A stretch of 64,000 nt of DNA from Okapia johnstoni (Eukaryota; Chordata; Mammalia; Artiodactyla; Giraffidae). A program made the position numbers and the translations under genes. Positions 12,951-25,838 of this stretch are shown in pieces. Positions within the stretch are counted from its first letter, which is position 1, and each line of letters opens with the position of its first letter. The stretch spans positions 14,855,001-14,919,000 of the forward strand of contig CM044311.1 in the NCBI GenBank assembly GCA_024291935.2. The letters are read 5' to 3'. The notes beneath the pieces were generated by a model. The model saw only the letters and a program-made list of their open reading frames with translations, was not told the DNA's origin and did not search any database.

Positions 12951-13466
12951 GCACACACAAGCCACACTCTAGTAGAAAGTAGGTATGTTGAAAAGTTATT
13001 CTTTCTTACTTTGCTGAAGTAGACACACTCAAGTTCAGATGGCTGAATTCACAATCATCATGAACACATTGGTGAGAAGGCTACTCTCTGATGTGACTGC
13101 AGCCCAGAGCTGAGCAGAGTCAGGGTCAGGGGGAAGCCAGTGAGTGAGACTTCAAGGACAGCAGAGGATTCTGACTTTATTGGCAATTCAGATATTTTAT
13201 CTATCATGGAATTTTTCCATTAATTTTAGATGTTTAAAATATTGTTTATCTTTCCTGACTTCTTTTGTGTTCCCATTGCCCTAGTTCCAACCCTGGCTCT
13301 TTCATCCCTTTTTCCCTGTAGCTAGCTTTCATCTGTTGATTGTGATGGCCCCAGGCTCCCCCTCACCAGGTCACTGTTGATTCCTCAGGCCCCCATCAGC
13401 AGTTATTAGAGAGTCCTCCCATGCTAAGAAACTGAGTGCAATTTCAGCTCAGTGTGTGGTACCCAG

Positions 13467-13687
13467 TGGCTTCCCAGGTGGCTCAGTAGTAAAGAACCCA
13501 GCCTGCAATGCAGGAGACATAAGAGACACAGGTTCGATCCCTGGGTCAAGGAACATCCTCTGCAGAAGGGCATGGCAACCCATTCCAGTATTCTTGCCTA
13601 GAGAATCCCATGGACAGAGGAGCCTAGTGGGGTACAGTCCAAAATATCGCGGAGTCGGACATGACTGAAGTGACTTAGCATACACCC
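13467..13687 (+). mobile_element. Bov-tA SINE
   Basis: Head ggcttcccaggtggctcagt, body with ggcatggcaacccattccag, tail cggagtcggacatgactgaa. No clear TSD. Confidence 0.88.
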
Positions 13688-14636
13688 ACGATGCCCAAGT
13701 ATGAACTAGTGTCTCCACCTAGGCATGTATTCCTGAATTCTGTCCAGTTACATGGCAATGAGAAGGGACTTCTACCCAACTCCAGAGGATATTTGTGAGA
13801 GATAAAGTCATCAGTGATCTTCAACCCCTAAGAATATTTGAGTTCATCCAAATGCAGATTCAAATTCACTGTCCCTTGTCCTGTGAAAAGCTGGACTCTG
13901 AATTCTAAGGAAAATAGTAAAATATCTAATCAAATTCCATCCTCGGAGAAGATTAGGCTTTAGAAGAAATTTGGCACGATGCTTACAGAATGCTTTTGAT
14001 CATTTAGCGTTACCATAACTCATTGGTGTCATTTTGTGTTATCAGTCCCATTTGATAAGTTAGAAAGTTGAAGGATAGAGAGATTTATTTATAAAGAATC
14101 CCAGTGGAAATTAAAATGAAAACTATAAGAAGCATTTATAGCTAGAGTTAACTTTTACATCTGAGATTTTTTTAGTCCTTTTCCTAGCCCTTGCAATTAC
14201 ATTGCCTGAGGTGCTCTCCAATTTCTAAAGTCGGAAGAATGGAATATATCAGGTTGCTTTCAGATGGCATGAGTTACACTCCCCAGTGCTCCCCACAGAT
14301 ATTCACCTAATTTTGGTAAAGTCCAAGATCTCATATTGGTCAGGTTACAGAGTGACCTGAATTTTGCAGTAAGGAATCCATGATACTATCCTGGTCTTAA
14401 CACTGCAAATTCTGCAACCCAGGAAAACCATGATGGTTAATCATCCTAGTTGCTAACCAGAAACATCCTCCAAGTTACAAACGCACATTGACTTTTCTTC
14501 TCTCATTATTCTTTCTGGTTAGTTCATATTTGTAATGATTCACATAAGATGCACTTGTTTGATTTCAGAATTTGATTTTCAGAAATGAATCAATTGTTAC
14601 TTTTACCTAATAGTTTGTATTTATGGTAAGAGATCT

Positions 14637-14778
14637 GTAGGAGAGAATGGAAACCCACTCCGGTATTCTTACCTAGAGAATCCCATGGACAGAGGAGCCT
14701 GGCGGGCTACATATAGTTCATGGAGTCACAAAGAGTTGGACACGACTGAGCGACTAACACTTTCACTTTCACTTTTTT
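14637..14778 (+). mobile_element. 5'-truncated Bov-tA SINE
   Basis: Starts inside the body (ggaaacccactccggtattc) and runs to the tail cacgactgagcgactaacac plus a short tttcac repeat (14758-14775). Confidence 0.85.
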
Positions 14779-15710
14779 CATGATGAGAGATCAACTTTGA
14801 AACACCAAAGACAACTTTGGGAAGAAGTACGTACATAGCAAATTGTACCATAAAAAAATAATGGAGAAAAAGGTAAAGATGCTCTAAATATATATTATAA
14901 AACTATAACTGTATAATAACCTGCTTCAAACACTAGTTAGATCATGTTAACATTGCAGGTAAATCCGGGGGCTACCTCCCCACTGCCTGTCTTTCCAGTT
15001 AAAACTCACATTCCACTATGCATCCAGTTCACAAGCATTCACAGACCACCTTTGTCTGTGCAATGCACTGTACAGTTGTAGAGACTCTAGATTAGACAAG
15101 AGAATTCAGGCTTGTAGCTCCAAATAGGGGATTAAAATTAGTGCAGTACAGAGTAAGAGGAGCCATACCTGAAGCCTGTACAGCTACAGACAAAAAGGCA
15201 GGGGAAATTTTCAACTTATTTCCAGGAACATTTTCCCAAATTGACCAATATTTTCTAAATTTTAAGTCTTTCCTAATGCTCTGACTATGTTTCTGTACAT
15301 CTCAAAATTCTATGCTTCCTTCATAAACAAACCAAAAGTTTCAGAAAACATATTTTAACCCCCAATCTAGATTTAATATTCCTTTGTTTAAAATTTCACA
15401 ATAATTAGAATTTCTTTTAGTATAGCATATTCATTAATGTATTCATATATTACCAAAAAATAAAGTTTATCTCCCACCATACACAAAATACATTCTAAAG
15501 ACATTAGAGCACTAAATATTTAAAAATCAACAGAAAAAATAGCAAGAAGTATTTCTCTGATATTACAATAGAGAGAATTTTTTAAATGTTACAGCAATAA
15601 AACAAATGTCATAAAGATAAAATATCAGCTAGAACTCTGGCTGCATTTAACAAAAACCCATAAGAAATTAGCTGAAGTTGAAAAGGAGAATTTATTATAT
15701 GTATTAATAT

Positions 15711-15894
15711 GTGTTAGTCGCTCAGTCTGCAACCCCATGGACTGTAGCTGGACAGGCTCCTCTGTCCATGGAATTCTCTAGGCAAGAATACAAGAGTGGG
15801 TTGCTGTTTCCTTCACCCCAGGGATTGAACCCACATCTCTTGTTTCCTGCATTGGCAGACAGGTTCTTTACCACTAGCACCACCCAGAAAGCTC
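15711..15894 (-). mobile_element. Bov-tA SINE with internal deletions
   Basis: Shorter than usual because pieces of the tail and body are missing. TSD atgtattaatat at 15699-15710 and 15895-15906. Confidence 0.88.
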
Positions 15895-16177
15895 ATGTAT
15901 TAATATATGGAGATGCAAAGGCAACGATGTGGCTGGACCCCAGAAATAACTATAAGTGGAGACCTGAACCCCATTAAGATATTTTTAATCTCTGTTGTCC
16001 TTTGTACAATTCCTTCATTCTAATCACTGTATGTGTTCTCTCCATTTCTCTATCAATATGGTGAAAAGGCAGTGAGTGTGTTGACAACTGTTGAGCTTCC
16101 AGTTTTGTAGGTTGAGTATGGGAAGAGAGATGGACTTGCTTTCTCTTGACCCTCATATGAAAGTCCAACAAATGTGT

Positions 16178-16391
16178 TATGCATTAGTTGTTCAGTCGTG
16201 TCCAACTCTTTGGGACATGGACTGTAGCTGGCCAGGCTCCTTTATCTGTGGAATTCTGTAGTCAAGAATACTGGAGTGGGTTGCCATTGCTTTCTCCAGG
16301 GGATCTTCCTGACCCAGGGACCAAACCCACATCTCTTAATCTTCTGCATGGGCAGGCAGGTTCTTTACCACTAGCGCCACCTGGGAAGTTC
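16178..16391 (-). mobile_element. Bov-tA SINE
   Basis: Tail gttcagtcgtgtccaactct, head side ttctttaccactagcgccac. It shares the ttaccactagcgccac-type head with the copy at 15711. Confidence 0.87.
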
Positions 16392-19103
16392 AGCAAAAGA
16401 GATTAGCATTTCTTCATATACTCAGTCGTCACCAGAGCGTAAAACGGCCACTGCTGCCTCACCACAAGAATGGTATGAAAGCATGAGTGGAGAACAGTTC
16501 TCAAAAAGAAAAGAAGTAAATATCTTCACTATAAGAAGATAGATAAAATTACAAAAAAAATGTAAAACTTTCAGGATCAGAAAAAAAAGTTAAATAAAAT
16601 TAAAAACCATAGCAAAATGGAAAATATATCAGAAACAATTATGGGAAGATAATTTGTTTCCTTAATGCATAAATGTATAAGATAAATATGGATACCCCTC
16701 TCAAAATGGACAAAAACCAGAAATTAAGCATGGAAGAAAGAACAATTACAATGAAATACAATAGAACATTGTGGGAAAATGTTCAGCTTCATTAATAGTC
16801 AATGAAGTGTGAATTTAAATAACCATCAATTGCAAAGATTTTGCCTAGGGAATTGATTTTTTTTTTAAATTTACAATGCTTAGAAATTCAAATACACTCT
16901 TTTATACACTCATGTAGGCATGTAAATTGATACAAGCTTTCTTGAGGGTAATTAATATGCATCAAGATCTTTGAAAATGAACATAACTGAAGACGTAAAT
17001 AGACAAGTTTTTTTCATGAAAATATATCTATTGAAACATTTTTAATAGCAAGAATTGGAAATAGATACACATCTAGCAACAGAATTACATAAACAAACCT
17101 TTGTCTTTTAAGATGAAATATTATACATATTAAAATTTTATTTTACTAAATATTAAATAACATAGAAAATGTCATTAAGAGAAAAACACAAAAAACCGAC
17201 ATCTTATATGCAACATAACTCTGGTATAGTTATAAACACTGGATAAAAAAATTGGAAGAAAATACACCTAAATCTTGATATTGTTAACTCTCTGAGTGGT
17301 AGAGCTTGAAATGATTATTTTTCTCCTTTGGCAAGCAGTTCATTTTTTTAGTGTTGGATCTGAGAATGTGACTGAGCCAATCTAGGAGTGTATGTTCAAC
17401 TGAAATACCTTCTAGACTCCGGGAAACTTGAACAATAACAAATAGAGAATTTCAACTTGAAATTCTTTCATGGAAGAGGCCTGTAGTAAAATATGTGTCT
17501 TTAATTTTGAGATTCTGTAAGCTTTTCAGGTGTTCTACATGATAATCGTTGCCTGTTATACCATTTTGCACCACTTCTAAATCAGTGAATGAAAAGTTTC
17601 ATTAAAAGTATTTTTAATGTTTCAAATAAGTATCCAGAGATGTTAAAACTTAATGGAAAAGAATAAAAAGAAAAAAAATACAGCAGAGGGCTTTGCACTT
17701 TTAAATATCTGCATTAAATGTCAAGAACTTGCATCCTGACTGCAAATATCTTAAATGATTGATTAAAAGGTGCTTTTTTTTTCATAAAAAAACAGACCAT
17801 CTTCATGCTCAGATTATTTTTGTAAATGGAAAAAGAGATAAAAGTTATTGATATAAATCTAATATTAATTTCTCCAAAAGCTGTATCATAAAGAGGATTT
17901 GTATTTCTGATCAAGAACTTTTTAACTTTTCATTAAAATGAGCACAAAAGCAAAATACTTAAGACTGCAAATTATTTTATTCCCAAAGAAAGAAGGTCAT
18001 TGTATCACATTTTTCAAAATGTGTTTCTCAAGACGTGTATTTGCATGTCCCAGTTGCAAAGAAAACTGTTCTGTAATCAAATGAATTTGAGGGATACTAG
18101 ATTAAACAGAATCAAACTGGTTTCTTTACCATAGAGCTTCACAGAGAATTTTATATGTTATCATGCAGTGTGAATTTACAAAAAGGGATGGTATTCAGCC
18201 ATCTTCCCAAACATACTTGACCACTGAAGTCTTTTTGTGTGCAGCATCTCATGGGTGACTCCTGTGCACACACACTGGTAAATGCTGCTCTGTCAGAACT
18301 ATGAGCTTCCACTTTTTCTGGCTTCAGACATCAGTTCTCATCTTTAACAGCAATATTTCCTTCTCAGCAAGATGAAATTTCAGCTTGAGGAACAGCAGAA
18401 ATAGAGGGGGAAGAAAACTAGAAAAATACAACGAAATGTATAACACAGCTTCCCTGGAACTATAGGTTGTGAACTTGGCATATTTCATTGATATAATTAA
18501 TAAGTAGATAAATGAAATTTGAGTCTTTTCAGCCTTTAAATGAGATGTTAAAAGCTAAAAATGTAACTGCTCTCCAGAGACATTAGAACGATCACAGACG
18601 TTCATAAGAATAAAACTTTGGGATGAATCCTTTGGCAATATTCCTAGTTCTGGCCTGAAATCAGTAGTTGAATAGGAGATGAGCCATTCCTCCATGATGT
18701 GGTGATGCTGGCAGCCTGAAGAAAGTGAGCATTTAGAGAGAATCAGAGCACTGAACGTGCTTGGGGACGACGGACCATAATAGTTGAGAGAGAGTGAGCC
18801 ATCACTGCTAACAAAGCAGTGATGGGAAAGCGGTGCCTATCTAACTGCCTCAACAACCACCTACCTCTCTCATAAGCCTCTTAGTCTTGGCACAGCTTGC
18901 CACTTTATCAGGCAAGATATTAAAGCAAAAAGAGGCTCAATTCAACTGATTGATCTTTTGTTGGGGCCAATGTACCATGCTCATATCATTGCACTGAGTC
19001 CTGGCAGAGAGGACAAGTATCAACAAATACTGTCCCTACCCCTAAGAAACAGACTCCAGACTATAATTTTACCCCAAAATTAAGTCCTCAAATATGAGCT
19101 AGA

Positions 19104-19337
19104 CTGTGTGTGTGTGTGTGTGTTAAGTTGCTTCAGTCACATCTGACTCTTTGAGACTGTATGGGCTGTAGCCTGTCAGGTTCTCTGTCCATGGGATTCT
19201 CCAGGCAAGAACACTGGAGTGGGTTGCCAGTGCTCTCCGCCAGGAGATCTTCCTGACCCAGGGATCGAACCTGCATCTCTTACATCTCCTGCATTGGCAG
19301 GCGGGTTCTTCACCACTAGCACTGCCTGGGAAACCCC
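19104..19337 (-). mobile_element. Bov-tA SINE with a (TG)n tail
   Basis: TSD atgagctaga at 19094-19103 and 19338-19347 encloses both the SINE and the TG repeat at about 19105-19123, so the microsatellite belongs to the insertion's 3' tail. Confidence 0.9.
19105..19123. repeat. (TG)n microsatellite in a SINE tail
   Basis: About nine TG units, within the TSD-bounded insertion. Confidence 0.9.
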
Positions 19338-20654
19338 ATGAGCTAGATTATATGTTATCAAAAGAGAGGGAAGAGTTCAAGTCTCAAAGAAGAATCAGGA
19401 AAGACTTTCATCTTTGTGGCTAGCTAGCATGCTCTTAGATATGAATAGGTTGCCAATAAAATTTGCTGAATTGAATTAAATTGAATATTGAATGTCACTG
19501 GCATAAGAGTACATTTGGCTTTAGGTACTTTTATTTCTTTTCTGTGCAATTGGAATTTATTAAGAAAAAATACTGGCAGCATCTGCTAAACTGTTCATAA
19601 TGTGTAACCGTTTTCTTAACTAGTCTTTCCCAGAACTGGCTACCCTTTGAAGAAATTCCTCACCCCATAGACATATTTTCTTTTTCTTCAAAGGCCATTC
19701 ATACTGAATTCATGCTCTCTCTGAGACATCAAGGAGAGAGCTTGGGTGTGGTCATTATCTCAAGGGGGGACACCATACCCCATTGTCCCTTTTCAAAGGA
19801 CATTGAGATCTGAAGACACTTGTAGGAGATTTGGTCAACAACCAGACCACTGAGTCTGTCCTTATCCTTACCCACAGCTCTGTCCTCACAAAGGACTTCT
19901 TGAAAAATAAAAATTCAGATACCCCTTGTTCTTTCACTCTCCATTAGGTCAAGAAACACTTGCCACCCCTCCAAATTGACCTACCATGAAATCTTCATCA
20001 AGAATATTTTATTCTCCAAAAGTAAGCAAGGAGAGGTTAAGCAGAGTAGGAAGAGAGTGTTTATCAAAGGAAATCTTAGAATTTAAATGTGTAGCCTTGA
20101 AATTAAAGGTGCAGTAAATATAGGCCTATAGTAAATTGCTTATGATGTAATAAACTAGAATTATAGATGTGGCAATAAAGAGAGGCAATGTGATATTGTA
20201 TATTTAAGGAGCAGCTATCAACAAAGGAATAGATCAAATTTCCGTCTTGCTTTCTGTTGATAGCTTCTGGAATGGCTATTATTCGACAGGAATGTAAAAC
20301 AGGAGTCAACAATACTGAAGCTTTCCATTTCTTGATTGTCAGCTAATAGTTTTATCCTTCCTTCCTGGATGACCTCAAAATTTATCACAACAGGCACATA
20401 GCAGCTAGTTGAGGCAATAAGCAGAGTTCAAGGGAAACCTGCTTTCCATGTTTATTGCATGTTCAAGGAAAACGTGATAAACAAAGAAACCTGATGTTTT
20501 TTGTGGTACGTCTATTTAGCTTTCTTTGCAAAATCAAGGAAACCCAGAGATTATCATCTGAAGTACTGAATAAAGTAACATTTTACAAAGAGGAAAAGAA
20601 TACAGTAATTAAAAGCAGCCATTATTAAAACTCTCTTAAGACAATGGGGATACT

Positions 20655-20900
20655 GTATTCATTTCCAGTGGCTGCTGTAACAAATTACCACAAACTAATT
20701 GGTTTCAAACAACAGTCATGTGTTCTCTCACATGTCTGGAGCCCAGAAGTCCAAAATCAAGCTGTCAGTAGGGTCCCACTTTAGAGATGATTCAGTTTCT
20801 TGCCTCGTCCAGCTTCCGATGCCTCCAGGCATTCCTTGACTTGTGACTACACCACTCCTCTCTCTGCTCCCCTCTGGCCTCACTTGCTCCTGGGTAATGC
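20655..20900 (-). mobile_element. Ancient MaLR-like LTR fragment
   Basis: Antisense-type sequence gctgctgtaacaaattacca, then ctggagcccagaagtccaaa and cctccaggcattccttgact, as in widespread mammalian LTR repeats. The family name is uncertain. Confidence 0.5.
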
Positions 20901-21274
20901 TAATCAGTCTTGTGACTTTAATTACCACCTTTGGTGATAACTCCCAAATTTCTAGCTTCAGTCCAGACCTCTCCCATAAAGTTCAGATCCATATTGTGAC
21001 TTCCTGGTTGACACCTCTGCTTGTAATAGTGATTTTGATCACAAAATCACTACGCTCCAAGTCAAACACCTCTACTTAGGGGTCATCAGCAAATCCTGCC
21101 AGCTCTACCTTCAGTTTTTATTTGGAGCTCAACCACGTTTTGTCATGCCCCAATACCTGTATCAACCATTATCATCTCTCACCTGGATTATCACAGTGCC
21201 TATTATTAAAATGGCCTATTACTGCACCTACTCCAGGAGTAGATCTCTCTGTTTCTGTTCTTGCCCTTCTCTTC

Positions 21275-21465
21275 CCTTCCATTCAGTTCAGTCTCTCAGT
21301 CATGTCCAGCTCTTTGCAACCCCATAGACTGTAGCACACCAGGCTTCCCTGTCCATCACCAACTCCTGGAGCTTGCTCAAACTCATGTCCGTTGAGTCAG
21401 TGATGCCATCCCACCATCTCATCCTCTGTCATCCCCTTCTGCTCCTGTCTCCCTTCCCTTCAGTC
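21275..21465 (-). mobile_element. BovB 3' end, short copy
   Basis: Tail side tcagttcagtctctcagtca, then cctgtccatcaccaactcct and gatgccatcccaccatctca. It is 5'-truncated before the reverse transcriptase region. Confidence 0.87.
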
Positions 21466-21579
21466 CATTCTTAATACAGAAACCAAGAGGGGTTAGACAA
21501 ATCCAATCCCCTTTAATCTCACACTACTGCCACATTCACAACACTTCTGGCATTTCTGGTCATCCAGTGTGTGGAAGTT

Positions 21580-22935
21580 TTTCCACACCAAGCAATTCTC
21601 CACAATACCAACTGGGTGTCCCACAATTTAACTCAATGAAACCTGGAGATAGTGTTAGATCTCATGGGGTAAGGGCTCAGTCTCATGAGACTTCCCTGCC
21701 GCTTTAGATGCCAATCTCAAATGGTAGGTTCCCAGGCTACCTACAACTTCCACTCAACTTGGCTACAAAGCAGAGGTTCCCATGACCTCTTCCCTCATGG
21801 ATTTGTTTGTTAGAGCAGCTCACAGAGCTCAGGGAAACACTTACTTATGTTTACCAGTGTATTAAAGTGTATGTTAAAGGACACAGATGAACAGCCAGAT
21901 GAAGGGATACAGGTACACTGGGTGAGACTGAGGAGCACAGGTGCTTCTGTCCCTATAGAGTTAGGCTGTGTCACCCTCCTGTTCAAAATCAGTGGGGACG
22001 GTGACTGCAGCCATGAAAATAAAAGGCACTTGCTCCTTGGAAGAAAAACAATGATAAACCTAGACAGCGTATTAAAAAGCAGAGACATCACTTTGCCGAC
22101 AAAGGTCCATCTAGTCAAAGCTATGGTTTTTCCAGTAGTCATGTACAGATATAAGAATTGGGCCATAAAGAAGACTGAGCCCCAAAGAACTGATGCTTTT
22201 GAATTGATACTGGAGAAAACTCTTAGGAGTTCCTTGGACTGCATGGTCAAACCAGTCAATCCTAAAGAAAATCAACCCTGAATATTGATTGGAAGGACTG
22301 ATGTTGAAGCTGAAACTCCAATGCTTTGTCCATCTGATGAAAAGAGCCAACTCATTGGAAGAGACTCTGATGCTGGGAAAGACTGAGGGCCAGAGGAGAA
22401 GGGGACGACAGAGGATGAGATGGTTGGATGGCATCATCAACTCAATGGACATGAGGTTGAGCAAGCTCCAGGAGATGGAAAAGGACAGGGAAGCCTGGCG
22501 TGCTGCAGTTCATGGGGTCGCAAAGAGTAGGACACGACTTAGCAACTAAACAAACAAAACAAACCAAGCAGCCTTCCTGTTATATGAATGTGTTCACCAA
22601 CCCGGAACCTCTCTGAACCCCATCCTTTAGGCTTCATTACATAGGCATGATTGATGAGCTCACTGGCCAGTGATGATTGATTTACCTCTAACCTTTCTCC
22701 CCTCCAGGGAAGTCAGAGGGTAGCACTAAAAGTTCCAACCCTCTAATCACTTGATTGGTTCTGCTGGCAACCATCCCCCATCCTAGGTTCCAAAGTCACC
22801 TCATTAACATAACAAAGACACATTGATTGCTCTCACCACTTAGGAAATTCTAAAAGCTTTAGGATCCTTTTCTGTGCCAGAGAATGTAATGAAGACCAGA
22901 GAATATGTTTCTTTTGTTTAATTACAAAATCACAC
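21580..22935 (+). mobile_element. Old ERVL-like LTR repeat, copy A, split by BovB
   Basis: Shares ordered blocks with 27110-27990: ataccaactgggtgtcc, ttcaccaaccyggaa, ggcttcattacataggca/gaggctccattacgcaggta, ttccaaccctctaatca and cacctcattaacataaca. The shared order shows they are two copies of one family, probably an MLT2-type LTR; that name is from memory and uncertain. BovB lies inside at 21984-22571. Confidence 0.65.
21984..22571 (+). mobile_element. BovB 3' copy with TSD
   Basis: Encodes on the + strand GRKTMINLDSVLKSRDITLP and, in another frame, [20 protein letters not shown], so a frameshift separates the two parts of the reverse transcriptase end. Stops and shifts make it non-functional. 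Flanks ccctcctgtt (21974-21983) and ccttcctgtt (22572-22581), 9 of 10 identical; ends in an aac/aaac-rich tail. Confidence 0.88.
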
Positions 22936-23350
22936 AGGGTGATTCTCTTGAAATATGTCGTATCATATGACTATTCTTCTCAAAATCTTCTACTGATTCC
23001 CATCTCATTCAGTATAAAACCTGGAGTCCTATTTTGGCCTGTATGGCCCTCTGTGATTCCCACTGTGGAACATTCTATTCCTTCCAACAAGAGTGCTCTC
23101 CCATTATCTTCAGAGCAGTTTCCTTACCTCCTTCAGGTTTTTACTCAGAAGTTGTCCCCTCAGTGAGATCTTTCCTGGTCTCTCACCTTGACATGTCAAT
23201 GGCCTTCTTGTTGATGAATGTAAACCTCAAAAGTCAAGTTTTTGTCTGTTTTGTTCACAGTTGTAACCCATGTGCCTAGAACAGTGTCTGGCTCACAGTA
23301 GGGTAGGCATTTTACAAACAAATGAATGAATGAGTGAATGAATCGTCAAA
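22936..23350 (+). mobile_element. L2 LINE 3' end
   Basis: Shows the L2 order: cttctactgattcccatctc, agcagtttccttacctcctt, tgagatctttcctggtctct, then gtgcctagaacagtgtctgg and a gaatgaatgagtgaatgaat tail. Confidence 0.75.
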
Positions 23351-23553
23351 CGAATGAATGACTTCTTCAATGGTTATAGATACGACAAAGCAATGGCCAT
23401 TGAAGTAAAACAACAAAACAAACACATGAATAAATGTGGGGTGTAATTTTATTGCATTTCTGAAATGGTTGTTACGGGAATATATTCACCATTATCAGGT
23501 AAGTAGAATCAAAGCACTGTATTTGTTTTATAGGAACAAGACTGAGTGCTATT

Positions 23554-23556
<3 letters not shown>

Positions 23557-23590
<34 letters not shown>
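23557..23590. repeat. (GT)17 microsatellite
   Basis: Uninterrupted GT run of about 34 bases, likely length-variable. Confidence 0.95.
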
Positions 23591-23595
<5 letters not shown>

Positions 23596-24075
23596 CATCA
23601 TCAATGAGATGGATTCCTGGAACAATGGAGTGTTGTTTTTCTTAAATTCCTTTTGGGAAGAATGGTGTACACTTCATACTGCCCACTCATCATCCAGAAC
23701 AGGCTCCATCTAGAGTGAGCTGGGGTGGAAACAATGGGCAAAAATAGAACAGCTTCTCTATAAAATATGTGCCTGTGACAGGGACCTTAATTACCACCAT
23801 TTTATACGTATACTGGCTTAGCTGGAATACCTCCTTGCTCCACAGAAAACTAGGGACTGACCAGTTCTCTTTTGTCATAATTAAAAACAGCTTTCTTCAG
23901 GGAAAGCACACATATACTTAACAGATGTGTATTGAACTGAGCTAAACTTCTGTAAGCCATAAAGTCAGAGAAAAAGTCTTTAGGGGAAAGCAATGATTTG
24001 AAAGCAGATTAGGAAGCAGGTTATTAAGTATCCTTGGAAACAAAGTAAAAATAAATTTTAAAAAGTATATTCAAT

Positions 24076-24846
24076 AAATGCTGGAGAGGGTGTGGAGAAA
24101 AGGGAACCCTATTACACTGTTGATGGGAATGCAAACTAGTACAGCCACTATGGAGAAGAGTGTGGAGATTCCTCAAAAAACTGGAAATAGAACTGCCATA
24201 TGACCCAGCAATTCCACTGCCGGGCTTACACACTGAGGAAACCAGAACTGAAAGAGACACGTGTACTCCAATGTTCATCACAGCTCTGTTTATAATAACC
24301 AGGACATGGAAGCAACCTAGATGTCCATCAGCAGATGAGTGGATAAGGAAGCCATGGTACATATACACAATGGAATATTACTCAGCCATTAAAAAGAATA
24401 CATTCAAATCAGTTCTAATGAGGTGGATGAAACTGGAGCCTATTATACAGAGTGAAGCAAGCCAGAAAGAAAAACACCAATACAGTATACTAATGCATAT
24501 ATATGGAATTTAGAAAGCTGGTAAAGATAACCCTGTATGCGAGACAGTGAAAGAGACACAGATGTATAGAACAGTCTTTTGGACTCTATGGGAGAGGGCG
24601 AGGGCAGGGTGATATGGGAGAATGGCACTGAAGCATGTAAATTATCATATGTGAAATGAAGCACCAGTCCAGGTTCGATGAATGATACAGGGTGCTCAGG
24701 GCTGGTGCACCGGGATGAACCAGAGGGATGGGATGGGGAGGGAGGTGGCAGGGGGGCGGGTTCTGGAAGGGGAACACATGTACACCCATGGTGGATTCAT
24801 GTCAATGTATGGTAAAACCAATACAATACTGTAAAATAAAACAAAA
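24076..24846 (+). mobile_element. Young 5'-truncated L1 with TSD
   Basis: A 771-bp insertion. From 24160 to 24513 it still encodes an open L1 ORF2 C-terminal end (pieces [22 protein letters not shown]). A 3' UTR with a gggatgggatggggagggag tract and an A-rich tail follow. TSD aaaagtatattcaat at 24061-24075 and 24847-24861, perfect over 15 bases, which argues for recent insertion. Confidence 0.95.
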
Positions 24847-25514
24847 AAAAGTATATTCAATCAATGGGACCTACAGCAAGGCTGGGTCATTTTAATATAC
24901 AAATTTCTGGACCCCGTTCTTTGACGTTACAATTCTATGGGGTTATATATGAAATAGGGTCTAGAGGATGTTTGGAAACTGTTGTTTGGGATTTACCTTA
25001 GACATTTTTGTGAAAGCACAGCATTTGGTCCTGGCCTTCTCAAAGCACTGCCTTTTGCCTACAGTACTATGCTGTTGACCCTACAGCAGTAGGCTTTGTG
25101 ATTATGAACAATTCTCTTGGAAGTCTAGATGGAACTATGTGATGCAAGCCATGAGTTCTGACTAGATTTCCATCTCCCATCACCATATCCCACTGAAGGC
25201 AATCTACTACCTGTGTAGAATGTACCATCTGTGGTTTCCAGCTGTGTCCCTATAGTCAAAACACTACTGTCTACATCTTAGCTTGAACTCAGTGCAGGAA
25301 TTTACCCAATGAGAGAGAAACACTGCTACCTAAGTTTTATGGCAACTGCAAGTCAGTTTTTCTCTGCTTACTGTAAATCACTATGCCATGAATTCAGAAT
25401 CCTGTTGGAAGAGAATGGTACATGCATAGATGTAACTTCTGTTAAATTGTCCATTTTCAATTTCAATACTCTTGGGCTAAAAAATGAAGATGATGTATAT
25501 CTGAGTCAGCAAGA

Positions 25515-25838
25515 GCTGCTATGATAAATACCATAGACTTGGTGGCTTCGATAGCAAACATTTGTCTCTCACAGTTTGGCAGTTGGGAAGTCCAAGTGAC
25601 GATGATAGCAGATCTGGTGTCTGGTGAGAACTTACTTTCTGGCTTGTAGATGGTTATCTTTTCTCCTATCCTCACGTGATGGAGACCACTTTTTCTTCTT
25701 CTTATAAAGATGCTCATTTCATCACTAGGGCTCCACTCTTCTGATCTCATTACTTCCCAAAGTTCTCACCTCCAAATATTGTCACTGCAGGCCTTCAAAA
25801 TATGAATTTGGAGGATCACAAACATTCAGTCTGTAGCA
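25515..25838 (-). mobile_element. Ancient MaLR-like LTR fragment
   Basis: Antisense blocks gctgctatgataaataccat, ctcacagtttggcagttggg and a final aacattcagtctgtagca match the start and end of a mammalian LTR read in reverse. It may be the same class as 20655-20900. Confidence 0.55.

Larger units (their letters stand above)
15430..17300 (+). mobile_element. Old L1 ORF2 remnant split by two SINEs
   Basis: Sense ORF2-like pieces without an open frame: the block near 16720-16850 (tgttcagcttcattaatagt) and near 17040-17090 (tagcaagaattggaaataga) match L1 ORF2 3' motifs. SINEs at 15711-15894 and 16178-16391 interrupt it. The extent is my estimate. Confidence 0.55.

Noticed and set aside
23557..23590. 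Regularly spaced repeats as a CRISPR-like array
   Set aside because: These are GT microsatellites in a mammalian intron; no spacer-repeat layout exists anywhere in the window.
24160..24513. 117-codon open frame as a gene
   Set aside because: It is the ORF2 C-terminal end of a TSD-flanked truncated L1.
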